DNA of 64,000 nucleotides from Methylobacter sp. (lineage in GTDB: Bacteria; Pseudomonadota; Gammaproteobacteria; Methylococcales; Methylomonadaceae). The position numbers were made by a program, and so were the translations under genes. Below, one piece after another: positions 53,666 through 63,333 of this stretch (positions are counted from its first letter, which is position 1; each line of letters begins with the position of its first letter). Location of the stretch: NCBI RefSeq assembly GCF_030680395.1, contig NZ_JAUXVR010000041.1:186001-250000 (forward strand), written 5' to 3'. The notes under the pieces are model-generated. The model did no database searches and was not told the origin of the DNA. It was given only the letters and a program-made list of their open reading frames with translations.

Positions 53666-54871
53666 TTACCGCTTCGCCAATGCAACAACAGGGTCGAGAC
53701 CAGCCGCTTTTCTGGCTGGCAATACGCCAAACACCAGCCCGGTAAACAACGAAACCGCCAAGGCGGCAAGCAATGCCCAACCCGGTAATTCCATCGGAAA
53801 ATCAGGGTACATCACCTGCAACACGCCTAAGGTTATATAGCCCAGCATCACGCCCAGCACTGCGCCTGCCAGCGATAACATGGCCGCTTCGGCCAAAAAC
53901 AGCCACAATAGCTGTCGCTTGGTCGCGCCTAATGCTTTCAGTAAGCCGATTTCGGCGGTCCGTTGCGTGACGCTGACCAGCATCACATTCATCACCAACA
54001 CACCGGCTACCGCCAGACTGATTCCGGCAATTCCCGCTACGGTCAGGGTCAACGCGGTCAATATCTTATCGAAGGTGCTGACTACGCTATCTTGGGTAAT
54101 CAGCGTGACGTCGTCTTCGCCTTCATGACGGGCCTTAATTATTTCCCTGATTTCATCGACGGCCTTGTACATGTCCGGCTTGGATTTGGTTTCCACCAGC
54201 ACCCTGAATAGTGAATGGGTATCGAATAAAGCCTGCGCGGAAGCCACCGGAATAATCACGATTTCGTCAAAATCGATACCGACCGATTGTCCTTCCGACG
54301 CCAATACGCCAATCACCCGAAAGCGCCGGTCATTAATCCGTAACCATTGCCCCAGCGCCGGTTGATTGGCAAATAGTTCCTTGCGTATGGTTTGGCCGAT
54401 CACGCAAACCGACAAGGCTTTATCGACCTCGGTTTGGGGCAGAAAACTGCCCTGCGCCACGGTCAGACGGCGTACCCGTCTTAATGCGTTCGTCGAACCC
54501 AGCACATTGGTTTCGCGCTCCAAACCCAGCGATGAAACAGGCGCGGAGCCGATGGTCAGCGGTGCGATGGCGGCAATATAACGACTGCGGAATAAGGCTT
54601 CGGCATCATCCAGCGTTAGGTCCCTCGGCGTTTCGCCGAATAGCGGCGGCTGCCCACCGGTGGTTTCGGTGCGTCCCGGCAGCACGATAACCAGGTTTGT
54701 GCCCAAGGCTTCGAACTCGTTAACTACATAGCGACGGGCGCTGTCGCCCAAGGCGGTCAGCACCGAAACCGAAGCTATGCCGATACTCATTGCCAGGATA
54801 ATCAACCCGGCACGCAAACGCTGCGTGCTGATTGCGGCTAATGATTGGGTTAATGTGTCTTTAATGAGCAT
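53666..54871 (-). CDS. MacB-type ABC transporter permease (first)
   Basis: The 401-residue paralogue of the next gene has the same layout: an N-terminal helix (LIILAMSIGIASVSVLTALG), a MacB periplasmic domain (GQTIRKELFANQPALGQWLR, RFRVIGVLASEGQ), and the FtsX domain with TQRTAEIGLLKALGATKRQL. Two different permeases probably form a heterodimer with two copies of the ATPase. A repeat element separates it from the ATPase gene. Confidence 0.88.
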   Translation of the reverse strand: MLIKDTLTQSLAAISTQRLRAGLIILAMSIGIASVSVLTALGDSARRYVVNEFEALGTNLVIVLPGRTETTGGQPPLFGETPRDLTLDDAEALFRSRYIAAIAPLTIGSAPVSSLGLERETNVLGSTNALRRVRRLTVAQGSFLPQTEVDKALSVCVIGQTIRKELFANQPALGQWLRINDRRFRVIGVLASEGQSVGIDFDEIVIIPVASAQALFDTHSLFRVLVETKSKPDMYKAVDEIREIIKARHEGEDDVTLITQDSVVSTFDKILTALTLTVAGIAGISLAVAGVLVMNVMLVSVTQRTAEIGLLKALGATKRQLLWLFLAEAAMLSLAGAVLGVMLGYITLGVLQVMYPDFPMELPGWALLAALAVSLFTGLVFGVLPARKAAGLDPVVALAKR

Positions 54872-54891
54872 GGCTTATCAGTCTTCCCCAT

Positions 54892-55019
54892 TCTCGTTCC
54901 CAAGCTGCGGCAACTTGGGAACCAACTCCTACTAAAATCCTTAACTTAATGACAGTGACGCGTTGCGTGGAAACGCCATAATGGACGCGCTGCATTCCCA
55001 CGCAGCGCGTGGGAACGAG
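54892..55019. repeat. Palindromic intergenic repeat
   Basis: The block is bounded by CTCGTTCCCA and TGGGAACGAG. It contains two hairpins, GTTCCCAAG..CTTGGGAAC (54896-54922) and TTCCCACGC-agc-GCGTGGGAA (54995-55015). It looks like a REP-type dispersed element inserted within the transporter operon. It may lower or stabilise expression of the permeases. Confidence 0.6.
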
Positions 55020-55066
55020 GTAAAACTTCGTGCATTCCTGGTGATCTTTTATATTTTGATGACTCA

Positions 55067-55726
55067 TCACCCTATCTGTCCATCGACAATGCGGATTTTC
55101 CGCCGCGCCCTGTCGCCCAAACTTTGGTCATGGGTAATAATCATCAACGTTACGCCCTGCCGGTTAAGCCCTTCCAGCAACTCGATAATTTCCTTGCCGG
55201 ATTTGCTGTCGAGATTGCCGGTCGGCTCGTCCGCCAATAAAATCTCCGGGCGCATGATCATGGCCCTGGCAATGGCGACACGCTGCAGTTGTCCGCCGGA
55301 AAGCTGATCCGGTTTGTGGTCGGCCCGGTCCAGCAGACTGACCGACGCCAGCGCTTCCTGCACCCGTTGCTTGCGCTCCTTAACCGTCACACCCGCCAGT
55401 ATCATCGGCATTTCGATGTTTTCAGCCGCCGACAAGCGTGGAATCAGGTGAAAAAACTGGAACACAAAACCGATATTTTCGCGGCGAATTTTGGCGAGCT
55501 GATCATCGTCAAGCTGCGTAACCGGCTGATCGTTTAACAGATACCGGCCTGAGCTTGGCTGGTCAAGCAAGGCTATGACATTTAGCAAAGTCGATTTGCC
55601 GGAACCCGACGGCCCCATCACCGACACATATTCGCCTTTTTCGATGCTGACATTAATGTCATTCAAGGCATGAACGGTTTGCTCGCCTACCTGAAAATAA
55701 CGGTGGATATGTTCCAGGCGTATCAT
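55067..55726 (-). CDS. ABC transporter ATPase (MacB/LolD type)
   Basis: The 219-residue protein has all motor motifs: Walker [13 protein letters not shown] near residue 38, Q-loop [20 protein letters not shown], signature [14 protein letters not shown] near 141, Walker [14 protein letters not shown] near 160, and the H-loop [21 protein letters not shown] is typical of the MacB/LolD subgroup. It overlaps the adaptor gene by 4 bp and powers the two MacB-type permeases. Confidence 0.93.
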   Translation of the reverse strand: MIRLEHIHRYFQVGEQTVHALNDINVSIEKGEYVSVMGPSGSGKSTLLNVIALLDQPSSGRYLLNDQPVTQLDDDQLAKIRRENIGFVFQFFHLIPRLSAAENIEMPMILAGVTVKERKQRVQEALASVSLLDRADHKPDQLSGGQLQRVAIARAMIMRPEILLADEPTGNLDSKSGKEIIELLEGLNRQGVTLMIITHDQSLGDRARRKIRIVDGQIG

Positions 55727-56868
55727 TTTTGTGCGCGGGCATAAGCGCCTGCCACCACGCCCTCCCGGCCTACCGACAACACGACTTTGTCGCCGACATT
55801 CAGGCCTGACAATACTTCTACGGTGTTCCAGTTGACCAAACCCGGTGTAAAGCTGCGTTCTTCCAGCAAGCCGTCCGCCCGCATGACCAACACCCGGTTA
55901 TTTTCCAGCACCGCCTCGGCAGGCACCCGGAGCGCCTGAGGTTTGCTGGTTAACAAGACTTCAATGTCGGCGCTGTAACCGGGCAGCAAATCTTTAAGGT
56001 CTGTCGGGTCGGTTAATTTAACTTCAACTTCGACGGTACGCGCCTGCTTTTCCTTTTCCAGCACATAGGGGGCAATGCGGCTTACCGTGCCGGAACAGCG
56101 TTTATCGGTAAAGGCATCCAGCGACACACAGGCGCTCATGCCGGTTTTGATCTGCGGCGCATCCACTTCATCAATCGGCGCGGATACATACAAACAGCTG
56201 ACATCCAGCAAGTCGATAGCGGGCAAAGTCGGAATGCCGGGCGGCGATGGCGTTATAAACTCTCCCAGCTCGGCATTGATTTCAGCCACGGTGCCGTCGA
56301 AAGGCGCGAGAACCAGGGTACGTTCGACAGCGGCCTGAACTGCATCGCGGTTGGCTTGGCTAACGGCGATGGCCTCAAGAGCGGCGTTGCAGGATGCCCG
56401 CTTGGCTCGTGCACCGGTCGCTTTCATATCGACCTGTTCTTCAGAAATAATATGATCGAATTTTTGCAAACGCAACGCACGGTCCGCCTCGCGTTCGGCG
56501 CCTGCGCCAAGCTGACAGGCTTGTTCGGCCGATGCCCGGTTAGCCCTGATTTGAGCATCCTGCAATTTGACCTGCGCTTTCAGATCCTTATTCCATATCT
56601 CCATCAACAACTGGTTTTGTTTAACGGTGTCGCCTTCCTTGACGTGCAACTCGGCAACCTGCCCACCTGTTGCAGGCGCAAGGTAGGCGCGTCTACAGGC
56701 TTTAACCGTACCGACGCGGGTGTTGGATACCGTTGCCCTCACCTCGCCTTGTTCCAAAGTAACTATTTCAACATCAACAAATTCCGGCTGTTTAGTAAAA
56801 AAATAAGCAGCAATAATCAGCCCAATACCGGCGATGATAATAAGCGGTTTTTTACCCGGTGAAATCAT
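55723..56868 (-). CDS. Periplasmic adaptor (HlyD/MacA-like)
   Basis: From ATG 56868 the product has 381 residues. It contains a membrane helix (PLIIIAGIGLIIAAYFF), a first lipoyl half (LAPATGGQVAELHVKEGD), an alpha-hairpin with many Ala/Gln/Arg (residues 90-170), the second lipoyl half (LAPFDGTVAEINAELGE), and beta-barrel and membrane-proximal domains. A longer version from TTG 56922 is possible, but its start overlaps an inverted repeat and adds only 18 residues before the helix. It links the inner-membrane transporter to an outer-membrane exit. First gene of the operon. No TolC gene is seen here. Confidence 0.88.
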   Translation of the reverse strand: MISPGKKPLIIIAGIGLIIAAYFFTKQPEFVDVEIVTLEQGEVRATVSNTRVGTVKACRRAYLAPATGGQVAELHVKEGDTVKQNQLLMEIWNKDLKAQVKLQDAQIRANRASAEQACQLGAGAEREADRALRLQKFDHIISEEQVDMKATGARAKRASCNAALEAIAVSQANRDAVQAAVERTLVLAPFDGTVAEINAELGEFITPSPPGIPTLPAIDLLDVSCLYVSAPIDEVDAPQIKTGMSACVSLDAFTDKRCSGTVSRIAPYVLEKEKQARTVEVEVKLTDPTDLKDLLPGYSADIEVLLTSKPQALRVPAEAVLENNRVLVMRADGLLEERSFTPGLVNWNTVEVLSGLNVGDKVVLSVGREGVVAGAYARAQK

Positions 56869-56915
56869 ATTTAGCTGTTCCAAAAAGTCCTGTCCTGTTT
56901 TTCCAAATTGTAGCA

Positions 56916-56931
56916 GGGACAAAATAGTCCC
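56916..56931. promoter_or_regulatory. Inverted repeat in the divergent promoter region
   Basis: GGGAC-aaaata-GTCCC lies between the adaptor gene and the divergent secretin-N-like gene. A short dyad in this place could be an operator for a regulator of the exporter. No regulator gene lies nearby. Confidence 0.4.
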
Positions 56932-57055
56932 AGTTAACTATAATCAATGTGCCTGTCTGTCAGAATCAGCCATCAAATCTTCCCAATCTGTATGGCAAAA
57001 AATTCCTAATCACACCTACCATAACATTAATGGTTCCCTGTATCGGAGATTCACA

Positions 57056-57844
57056 TTGAAAAAGATTTTAGCATTGATGTTCATAACGCTGCTTGGCAGC
57101 AGCGCTTTTGCCGCAGAAACAATTATTGAAGTCATCCCCTTAAGCAATCGACCGGCTTTCGAGATAGTGCCGTTGCTTGCGCCATTGCTGGGCAATACTG
57201 CCCAACTTATTGATAACGGCTCCAATCTGCTGGTCAAAACTACGCCTGACAAGCTGGCTGAAATCAAGGACATCGTCAATCAACTCGATGTACGCCAGAG
57301 CAATCTGGTTATCACTGTGATTCAGAGCAGGCAGACTACTGCCGATGAACTTAACGCGGCGATCAGAGCTCGACTGAATGTCCGGGCCAATGCCCCATCA
57401 AGATCCAGCGGCAGAATAATCGGCCATTTATATCAGACTCAAGATAAAGACATCGATCAAAACACCCAGTTCATTCGGACGATGGAAGGCGTCCCTGCTC
57501 AGATTAAAGCAGGCAAAGTTTACCCGAGGCAACGTTTTTCAGGCTACGGTTACCCCACGGAAATTGAATATTCAGAAGCGACAACTGGTTTTGCGGTAAC
57601 CCCCCGATTGGCAGGGCAACAAGTCATTCTTAGCATATTGCCCTGGTCGGACAGAATGAACGGACGCGGACAAATCGAGACCCAGAATGCGCAATCGACA
57701 CTCAGAGTTAATCTTGGCGAATGGGTAGAACTCGGAGGCGCCGGCAAAACCAGTAATAGCAGTACAAGCGGTGCGCTTGTTAATATCCGCCAAATAGACA
57801 AAAGCCAAATGCATATTTTGATTAAGGTTGACCGGGTGAATTAG
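57056..57844 (+). CDS. Periplasmic protein with secretin N-type domain
   Basis: Starting at TTG 57056 (GGAG seven bases upstream) the product has 262 residues. It has a signal peptide (KKILALMFITLLGSSAFA), then IIEVIPLSNRPAFEIVPLLA and LLVKTTPDKLAEIKDIVNQL, the NolW/secretin-N beta-alpha fold. The C-terminal region (GFAVTPRLAGQQVILSILPW) resembles the start of a secretin core but is too short for an outer-membrane pore. The open frame extends upstream to 56834, but that would bury the signal. Role unknown; perhaps a pilotin or substrate-binding part. Confidence 0.75.
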   Translation: MKKILALMFITLLGSSAFAAETIIEVIPLSNRPAFEIVPLLAPLLGNTAQLIDNGSNLLVKTTPDKLAEIKDIVNQLDVRQSNLVITVIQSRQTTADELNAAIRARLNVRANAPSRSSGRIIGHLYQTQDKDIDQNTQFIRTMEGVPAQIKAGKVYPRQRFSGYGYPTEIEYSEATTGFAVTPRLAGQQVILSILPWSDRMNGRGQIETQNAQSTLRVNLGEWVELGGAGKTSNSSTSGALVNIRQIDKSQMHILIKVDRVN

Positions 57845-58123
57845 CCGGATGATCGAAATAAAGAGCCGGCCCAGCCAGGGCTTTAATTAATCGGCCCGGC
57901 GTATCCAACCCCCGTTTAATTTCCGCACAAAAGGCAGCAAGAAATAAAAGGGCATGTCCCTCCCCGTACACGGCTAATTTCAACAGTAATTTTCAGAATC
58001 CGCACGGTCCCGAATAGATATAACCCCTCGTGAAATGGAAATAAACGCCTAAATCTGGCATTATGTCGCCTCAATACGCCTTGTATTCCACAAGGTTGAA
58101 ACAACTCTACATTAAGGAAAGCA

Positions 58124-58465
58124 ATGAATAGTCTCCCCAAATGTCCCGCATGCGGCTCAGAATTCACTTACGAAGACGATATGATGTATGTCTGCCCTGA
58201 ATGCGCACACGAATGGCCAAAAGATGGGACCGCCGAAGATAGCTCCGATGTCCGTATCATTAAGGATGCAAACGGCAACGTGCTACAAGACGGAGATACC
58301 GTCACCGTAATCAAAGATCTCAAAGTTAAAGGCTCATCATCGGTTGTCAAAGTCGGCACCAAAGTCAAAATCATCCGCCTGGTCGACGGTGACCATGATA
58401 TTGATTGCAGAATCGACGGTATTGGTGCAATGAAACTTAAATCAGAGTTTGTTAAAAAGGTCTAA
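58124..58465 (+). CDS. yjdM: YjdM (PhnA-type) zinc-ribbon protein
   Basis: The 113-residue protein has the N-terminal zinc ribbon [20 protein letters not shown] with a second CPEC, followed by the PhnA domain ([20 protein letters not shown] to [12 protein letters not shown]). Length and order match YjdM, once named PhnA but not a phosphonoacetate hydrolase. AAGGAAAG precedes the ATG. Single gene; function poorly known. Confidence 0.9.
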   Translation: MNSLPKCPACGSEFTYEDDMMYVCPECAHEWPKDGTAEDSSDVRIIKDANGNVLQDGDTVTVIKDLKVKGSSSVVKVGTKVKIIRLVDGDHDIDCRIDGIGAMKLKSEFVKKV

Positions 58466-58511
58466 TACGGGCATGGTGATAAGCTCGAGCCCATTCAGGA
58501 ATCGATGAAGA

Positions 58512-58706
58512 GTGAATGCTTTGTATTACCCGAAAGCTCCGGTTTTTATAATGTGTTTGAGTGTCGTCACGAGCCCGGCACTGGCGGACGTGTTGACTAA
58601 GCACGGCATCAACGGCAACAAGTTACGCGACACCGGAAAGTCCGTATTTCAGCACATCAGCCTGGTGCCCAAGAACCTGTTTTCTTTGAACAAGTTTAAT
58701 CTATAG
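58512..58706 (+). CDS. Small possible exported peptide
   Basis: The 64-residue frame has a signal-like start (YYPKAPVFIMCLSVVTSPAL, cleavage after ALA) and a short mature part (DVLTKHGINGNKLRDTGKSV). GAAGAG lies upstream. I recognise no family; it could also be the relic of a longer gene. Confidence 0.35.
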   Translation: MNALYYPKAPVFIMCLSVVTSPALADVLTKHGINGNKLRDTGKSVFQHISLVPKNLFSLNKFNL

Positions 58707-58740
58707 CAGTCAAAATCCGTTGTTTTCCGATTTTTCCGGT

Positions 58741-58763
58741 TAGGGGGTTCATAAAACCCCCTA
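58741..58763. terminator. Hairpin between convergent genes
   Basis: TAGGGGGTT and AACCCCCTA form a perfect 9-bp stem with a five-base loop between the plus-strand small ORF and the end of moeA. No T-run follows on either strand, so termination is only likely. Confidence 0.5.
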
Positions 58764-58801
58764 CCTCGTCACTGTCCTTAAGCTTGTTGTGGGGCAACCC
58801 G

Positions 58802-60046
58802 CTATACAAACAAACTAAACGGTTCAACGGTTACTTTGTCACCTGCCTGCACGCCGTTACACTCTTCCGGCAAAACGATATAGCACCCGCTCTGACTCAT
58901 GGAACTGAGGATATGCGAGCCTTGCTGACCCGCTGAGGCGACAAAAAACTCGCCGCGTTGATCTTGACTGAGGATGCCGCGCTGATATTCCTGCCGTCCG
59001 GGAGCTTTTTTTAATACCGAGGTGCACGTCGCTGTAAATCTTAACGGTTTGGATAGCGGCGCGCCGGAAAGTTGCCTGAGTGCGGGCGCTACAATCTGGT
59101 GAAAGGTTACGACAACGGCAACCGGATTGCCGGGCAACCCGAAAAAGTAACACTGCCCTATTTTTCCGAAGGCCAGCGGTTTGCCGGGTTTTATCGCAAT
59201 TTTCCAGAAATTGACTTCTCCGCAGCTTTGCAGGATTTCTTTGACATAATCGGCTTCACCGACTGAAGCCCCGCCGGTGGTTATGATGACATCATAGTTA
59301 AGGGAAGCTTCAATAAAGCTATTTTCAAGCAACTGTTTATTGTCGGGAATGACCCCCAGATCAACAACGCTGTAGCCGGGGTCTGCCAATAATCCGCCTA
59401 ACATAGTGCGATTGCTGTCGTATATTTTTCCAGGCTGAAGCGGCAGGCCCAATGCGGTCAGCTCGTCGCCGGTAGAAAAATGAGCGATTTTTAACTGTCG
59501 TTTAACAATCACCTCATCAATACCGGCAGAGGCCAGTAAACCCAGATCAACCGCTGTCAACTTTTTAGGCTCGGCTATTAAACAGGCGCCTTGTTTTACG
59601 TCTTCACCGATTTGCCTGATATTTTGCTGCGCTCGTGTGTCGGCCGGAAAATGTATGGTTTGTCCCTGAACCTGCACATGTTCCTGCATGATGACTGAAT
59701 CGGCTTGCTCCGGCACGACAGCGCCGGTAAAAATCCTGACGCATTGGCCCGGTTGCAACTGCCCCTCAAACGGCCGCCCGGCCCAGGAAGTTCCTGTCAC
59801 AACCAGCATAAACGCTTGCCCGCCAGCCATGTCCCGACTTGCAAAAGCATAGCCATCCATAGCCGCATTCCGGTCATGAGGGATATTGATCGGCGAATAA
59901 ACCGCTTCTGCCAGTACCCGTCCCAAGGCGTTTTTTAACGATGCTTTTACTGTGCTGTTTACGGGATTTACAGCGGCTTTGATCCTGTCCAGCGCATCGT
60001 CAATAGACAATAACGACCTGGATTCCGGGCTGCATGCGTCAATCAT
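58802..60046 (-). CDS. moeA: Molybdopterin molybdotransferase MoeA
   Basis: The 414-residue protein shows the whole MoeA pattern: SINIPHDRNAAMDGYAF near residue 58, RIFTGAVVP, FSTGDEL near 190, YDSNRTML, ITTGGASVGEADYVKE near 255, and PGKPLAFGKIG with FGLPGNPVAVVVTF near 300. It inserts molybdate into adenylylated molybdopterin. It overlaps mobB by 8 bp, forming a molybdenum-cofactor pair. Confidence 0.95.
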   Translation of the reverse strand: MIDACSPESRSLLSIDDALDRIKAAVNPVNSTVKASLKNALGRVLAEAVYSPINIPHDRNAAMDGYAFASRDMAGGQAFMLVVTGTSWAGRPFEGQLQPGQCVRIFTGAVVPEQADSVIMQEHVQVQGQTIHFPADTRAQQNIRQIGEDVKQGACLIAEPKKLTAVDLGLLASAGIDEVIVKRQLKIAHFSTGDELTALGLPLQPGKIYDSNRTMLGGLLADPGYSVVDLGVIPDNKQLLENSFIEASLNYDVIITTGGASVGEADYVKEILQSCGEVNFWKIAIKPGKPLAFGKIGQCYFFGLPGNPVAVVVTFHQIVAPALRQLSGAPLSKPLRFTATCTSVLKKAPGRQEYQRGILSQDQRGEFFVASAGQQGSHILSSMSQSGCYIVLPEECNGVQAGDKVTVEPFSLFV

Positions 60047-60575
60047 GGCTGGTCATAACATGGTTTTGGATAAAGGCGGCAATCATTTCAGGCCGGTTAA
60101 GTTCCAGTTGCATCAAATAGTCTGGCGTTTCCAGCGCTGCATCCGTAGCTATCGCGATGATGTCCGGGTCGTTTGGGTAAAGCAAGGTTTTTTCAAGCGA
60201 GGGTCGATGCAATTCAATTTTAGGAAACTGTTCCGCCCTAAAGCCTTCAACCAGGATTAGATCCAGTTCAGCTTGATCGAATTGCTTCAACTGATCAGCC
60301 AAGCGGGGTTCTTTTTCCGGGGTGAATTCGGTAATAATCGCGCGGCGATATCGGGATACCAGCATGACAGACGTGGCACCGGCCTTCCTTAAGCGAAAAC
60401 TGTCTTTTCCCGGCTGATCAATTTCAAAATCATGATGACTATGCTTGATCAGGCCTATACGCAAACCGTTTTGTTTTAAAATCGGGATCAATTCAGTCAG
60501 TAACGTGGTTTTGCCGGTTCCGCTTGCGGCAACAAAACCTAAAACCGGAATTTGTGCATTCTGCATATCAACCAA
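60039..60575 (-). CDS. mobB: Molybdopterin-guanine dinucleotide biosynthesis protein MobB
   Basis: The 178-residue GTPase-like protein has Walker A GFVAASGTGKTTLLTELI near residue 13, IGLIKHSHHDFEIDQPGKDS with the conserved His/Asp, and LILVEGFRAEQFPKIELHR near 105. Typical length. It aids MobA in making the guanine dinucleotide form of the cofactor. It is co-transcribed with moeA; no mobA is in the window. Confidence 0.93.
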   Translation of the reverse strand: MVDMQNAQIPVLGFVAASGTGKTTLLTELIPILKQNGLRIGLIKHSHHDFEIDQPGKDSFRLRKAGATSVMLVSRYRRAIITEFTPEKEPRLADQLKQFDQAELDLILVEGFRAEQFPKIELHRPSLEKTLLYPNDPDIIAIATDAALETPDYLMQLELNRPEMIAAFIQNHVMTSHD

Positions 60576-60777
60576 ATTGTTAGATTGTTATCATAAGATG
60601 TCATATTCTAAGGTATTATTTATCCAAATACCATGCCTACATGGATGCAGACATGGGGCGTAAGCTTTGCATACATGGCCGCTACCGAGAAGTGAAAACC
60701 TTATCTATATTAGGTATAAGTGAGGAACGGAAGTCTTGAGAACGACCTTAAGCAGATCATTAATTCAGGAGTAAACC

Positions 60778-61272
60778 TTGATTCGAATTTTTCTGATTTT
60801 GTTATTTATCATCATCGCATTTTTTTGGATGCGTGCGTTTTTAAAAACCTCACCCGTCATACCAGCTCGTTATATCAAACTGTTGTTTCTATTTGTTACA
60901 GGGCTGATCCTGTTTTATTTGGGCGCAACCGGACGCTTGAGCTGGTTTTTTGCGCTGGCAGGCGTGATTGTCGCCTTTATACTCCGCTTAATGCCGGTAT
61001 TGTTACGTTATGCACCCTATTTACACCGACTATGGTCCGACTTCAATTCTGCAAAACAAAACACGTCACAGCGGCAAAATAAAACCGGCACTAAAGGCAA
61101 TATGTCTATTGAAGAGGCTTATGAAGTATTAGGGTTGAAGATAGGGGCATCGGAATCTGAAATTATTGCTGCTCATCGCAAATTGATGCAAAAAATGCAC
61201 CCCGATCGTGGCGGATCGGATTATTTGGCCGCAAAAATAAATCTGGCTAAAAAGATTTTGTTAAAAAAATAA
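60778..61272 (+). CDS. Membrane protein with C-terminal J-domain
   Basis: The 164-residue protein has three hydrophobic helices in the first 85 residues (LILLFIIIAFFWMRAF, LLFLFVTGLILFYL, WFFALAGVIVAFIL). A linker is followed by a short J-domain with EEAYEVLGL and the catalytic HPD in MQKMHPDRGGSDYL. This is the TIM14/DjlA-like layout, placing an Hsp70 partner at the inner membrane. Start is TTG 60778 with AGGAG upstream. It is followed after 6 bp by nlpD. Confidence 0.85.
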   Translation: MIRIFLILLFIIIAFFWMRAFLKTSPVIPARYIKLLFLFVTGLILFYLGATGRLSWFFALAGVIVAFILRLMPVLLRYAPYLHRLWSDFNSAKQNTSQRQNKTGTKGNMSIEEAYEVLGLKIGASESEIIAAHRKLMQKMHPDRGGSDYLAAKINLAKKILLKK

Positions 61273-61278
61273 CCCGCT

Positions 61279-62166
61279 ATGACATCCGCTACTCCAAAGC
61301 TAATTTTCCTTGTAATACTGTCGGCTTTATTGCATGGCTGTACTTCTGTCAGTCCAAACTATGCCCCTGTCAGCACAAATTACCCTGATACGTCTAAATA
61401 CGAGACAAAATATTATCAGGTAAAAAAAGGCGATACCTTGTCCGCAATAAGCTTGATTTATGATTTGGATTATCGGCAATTAGCTCTATGGAACCGGATT
61501 GCGCCACCTTATACGATAGAAATAGGTCAAAAAATAAGGCTCTCCGACCCGAATCCGGAAAACACCCCCATGCATGATCGCATGGATGCGGGAGTACAAA
61601 AAAAAGCAAAACAGAACATCGCAACGGCAACAAATAGAATCAGCTCACAGAAAAAAACCGCTATTTCATTAGATACTAAATCCAATCTGACTTACAAACC
61701 GCTCTATAACAGCCAACCTTTTAATAAAATCGCTGTAAAAAACGGAAGCAGTCCACAAAAAAAATCAATTATTTCAATTGATAATGGAAACATGTTAAAG
61801 TTAAACTTTCAATGGCCGATAAAGGGAAAAGTTTTAAAATATTTTTCTCAAGCCGGTAACAAGGGCATTGATATAGCCGGCAAAATGGGACAGGACGTCA
61901 GTGCGGCTGAAGCGGGTAAAGTTGTATATAGCGGGCAAGGCCTGATTGGCTACGGTAATTTGCTTATTATCAAGCACAACGATTTGTATTTAAGCGCTTA
62001 TGCAAATAATAGCCGGCTACTCGTTGCAGAAGGCTATACCGTAGAAAAAGGCGAGGTTATTGCAAAAGTTGGGCGGGCAGGATCAAACAAAACATCACTG
62101 CATTTTGAAATAAGAAAAAACGGAAAACCGGTAAACCCAGTTAACTTTTTACCGGAAAATAATTAA
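61279..62166 (+). CDS. nlpD: NlpD-like lipoprotein (LysM + LytM)
   Basis: The 295-residue protein has a lipoprotein signal ([12 protein letters not shown] then TS), a LysM domain near residue 46 ([32 protein letters not shown]), a basic linker, and a C-terminal LytM/M23 domain ([19 protein letters not shown] to [15 protein letters not shown]). The zinc ligand His of HxxxD is Asn here, as in NlpD, which activates amidase AmiC rather than cutting peptidoglycan itself. It lies directly before rpoS, as usual in gammaproteobacteria, and likely contains an rpoS promoter. Confidence 0.93.
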   Translation: MTSATPKLIFLVILSALLHGCTSVSPNYAPVSTNYPDTSKYETKYYQVKKGDTLSAISLIYDLDYRQLALWNRIAPPYTIEIGQKIRLSDPNPENTPMHDRMDAGVQKKAKQNIATATNRISSQKKTAISLDTKSNLTYKPLYNSQPFNKIAVKNGSSPQKKSIISIDNGNMLKLNFQWPIKGKVLKYFSQAGNKGIDIAGKMGQDVSAAEAGKVVYSGQGLIGYGNLLIIKHNDLYLSAYANNSRLLVAEGYTVEKGEVIAKVGRAGSNKTSLHFEIRKNGKPVNPVNFLPENN

Positions 62167-62203
62167 ACCATTTCGACTTAAGTCGAACAATGTAGAGGTT
62201 ATC

Positions 62204-63283
62204 ATGAAAGCAGAATTGGTTGAGCTATTAGACGATGATGTTTGTGTATTATTTGATGACGATTTGTCTTTCGACGATGAACTCCAGACAAATTCCGCTA
62301 TCGGTGAAGCATTCGACTGCATGGATGCAGGAGGTACGACCACATGGATGGGGGAGGTAGAATCGCGTCTGGAACGGCGGTCGAGAGCAATGCATGAAAC
62401 AATTACCGAGGATATTGATGAGATAATTACTGTTGAATCGCGGGAAGATAAGAGCATGGATGCGACCCGGGTTTATTTAAATGAACTGGCTCGTTCACAA
62501 TTACTGACCGCCGATCAGGAAAAAATCTACGGCTCCAGAGCCTTACTCGGCGATGAGGCTGCCCGCAAGATCATGATCGAAAGTAATTTACGCCTGGTCG
62601 TTAAAATTTCCCGTCGTTACCTGAATAGAGGCTTGCCGTTACTGGATTTGATTGAGGAAGGTAATCTTGGCTTGATGCGCGCAGTTGAAAAATTCGATCC
62701 TGAAAGAGGTTTTAGATTTTCAACCTATGCAACCTGGTGGATCAGGCAAACTATTGAGCGAGCCATCATGAATCAGACGCGAACCATTCGTTTGCCGATT
62801 CATATTGTTAAAGAAATGAATACTTATCTTAAAGCCCAACGCCATTTGTCACAATTACTCGATCATGAACCCAATGCCGAAGATATCGCAGTGCATCTGG
62901 ATATACCGGTCAATAAAGTTGAAAAAATGCTCAAACTCAATGAGCGGGTTACCTCCATCGATATTCCGGGCGGCAAGGATTTTGACAAACCTTTAGTTGA
63001 GTCAATTTCTGATGGCGAGAGCTTATCGCCCGCCGAAAAAATACAAGAAGACGGCATTAAGCACAATATTGCCAAATGGGTATTTCAGCTTCCCGAGAAA
63101 CAACGCGAAGTTATTTGCCGTCGCTATGGACTTTGCGGTTATGAAGGTTCAACTCTTGAGCAAGTTGCTCAAGAGTTGGGCGTAACCAGGGAACGTGTCA
63201 GACAGATTCAAATGGATGCCTTAAAAAGAATGAAAGAAATTCTGGAATTTAACGGCTATTCTTTTGAAGCAATTTTTAATTGA
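62204..63283 (+). CDS. rpoS: RNA polymerase sigma factor RpoS
   Basis: The 359-residue protein has region 1.2 ([20 protein letters not shown]), region 2 ([56 protein letters not shown]), region 3 ([14 protein letters not shown]) and region 4 ([27 protein letters not shown]). It is about 30 residues longer than the E. coli protein because of an acidic N-terminal extension with runs of Asp. AGAGG precedes the ATG. It directs the general stress and stationary-phase response. Confidence 0.96.
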   Translation: MKAELVELLDDDVCVLFDDDLSFDDELQTNSAIGEAFDCMDAGGTTTWMGEVESRLERRSRAMHETITEDIDEIITVESREDKSMDATRVYLNELARSQLLTADQEKIYGSRALLGDEAARKIMIESNLRLVVKISRRYLNRGLPLLDLIEEGNLGLMRAVEKFDPERGFRFSTYATWWIRQTIERAIMNQTRTIRLPIHIVKEMNTYLKAQRHLSQLLDHEPNAEDIAVHLDIPVNKVEKMLKLNERVTSIDIPGGKDFDKPLVESISDGESLSPAEKIQEDGIKHNIAKWVFQLPEKQREVICRRYGLCGYEGSTLEQVAQELGVTRERVRQIQMDALKRMKEILEFNGYSFEAIFN

Positions 63284-63333
63284 TGATAAATAAGGCTCAA
63301 GGTGAAAGGCGAATAATTCCTTAAACCTTGAAC

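Noticed and set aside
56834..57055. 74-residue N-terminal extension of the secretin-N protein
   Set aside because: Overlaps the divergent adaptor gene and would bury the signal peptide; TTG 57056 has a good ribosome site.
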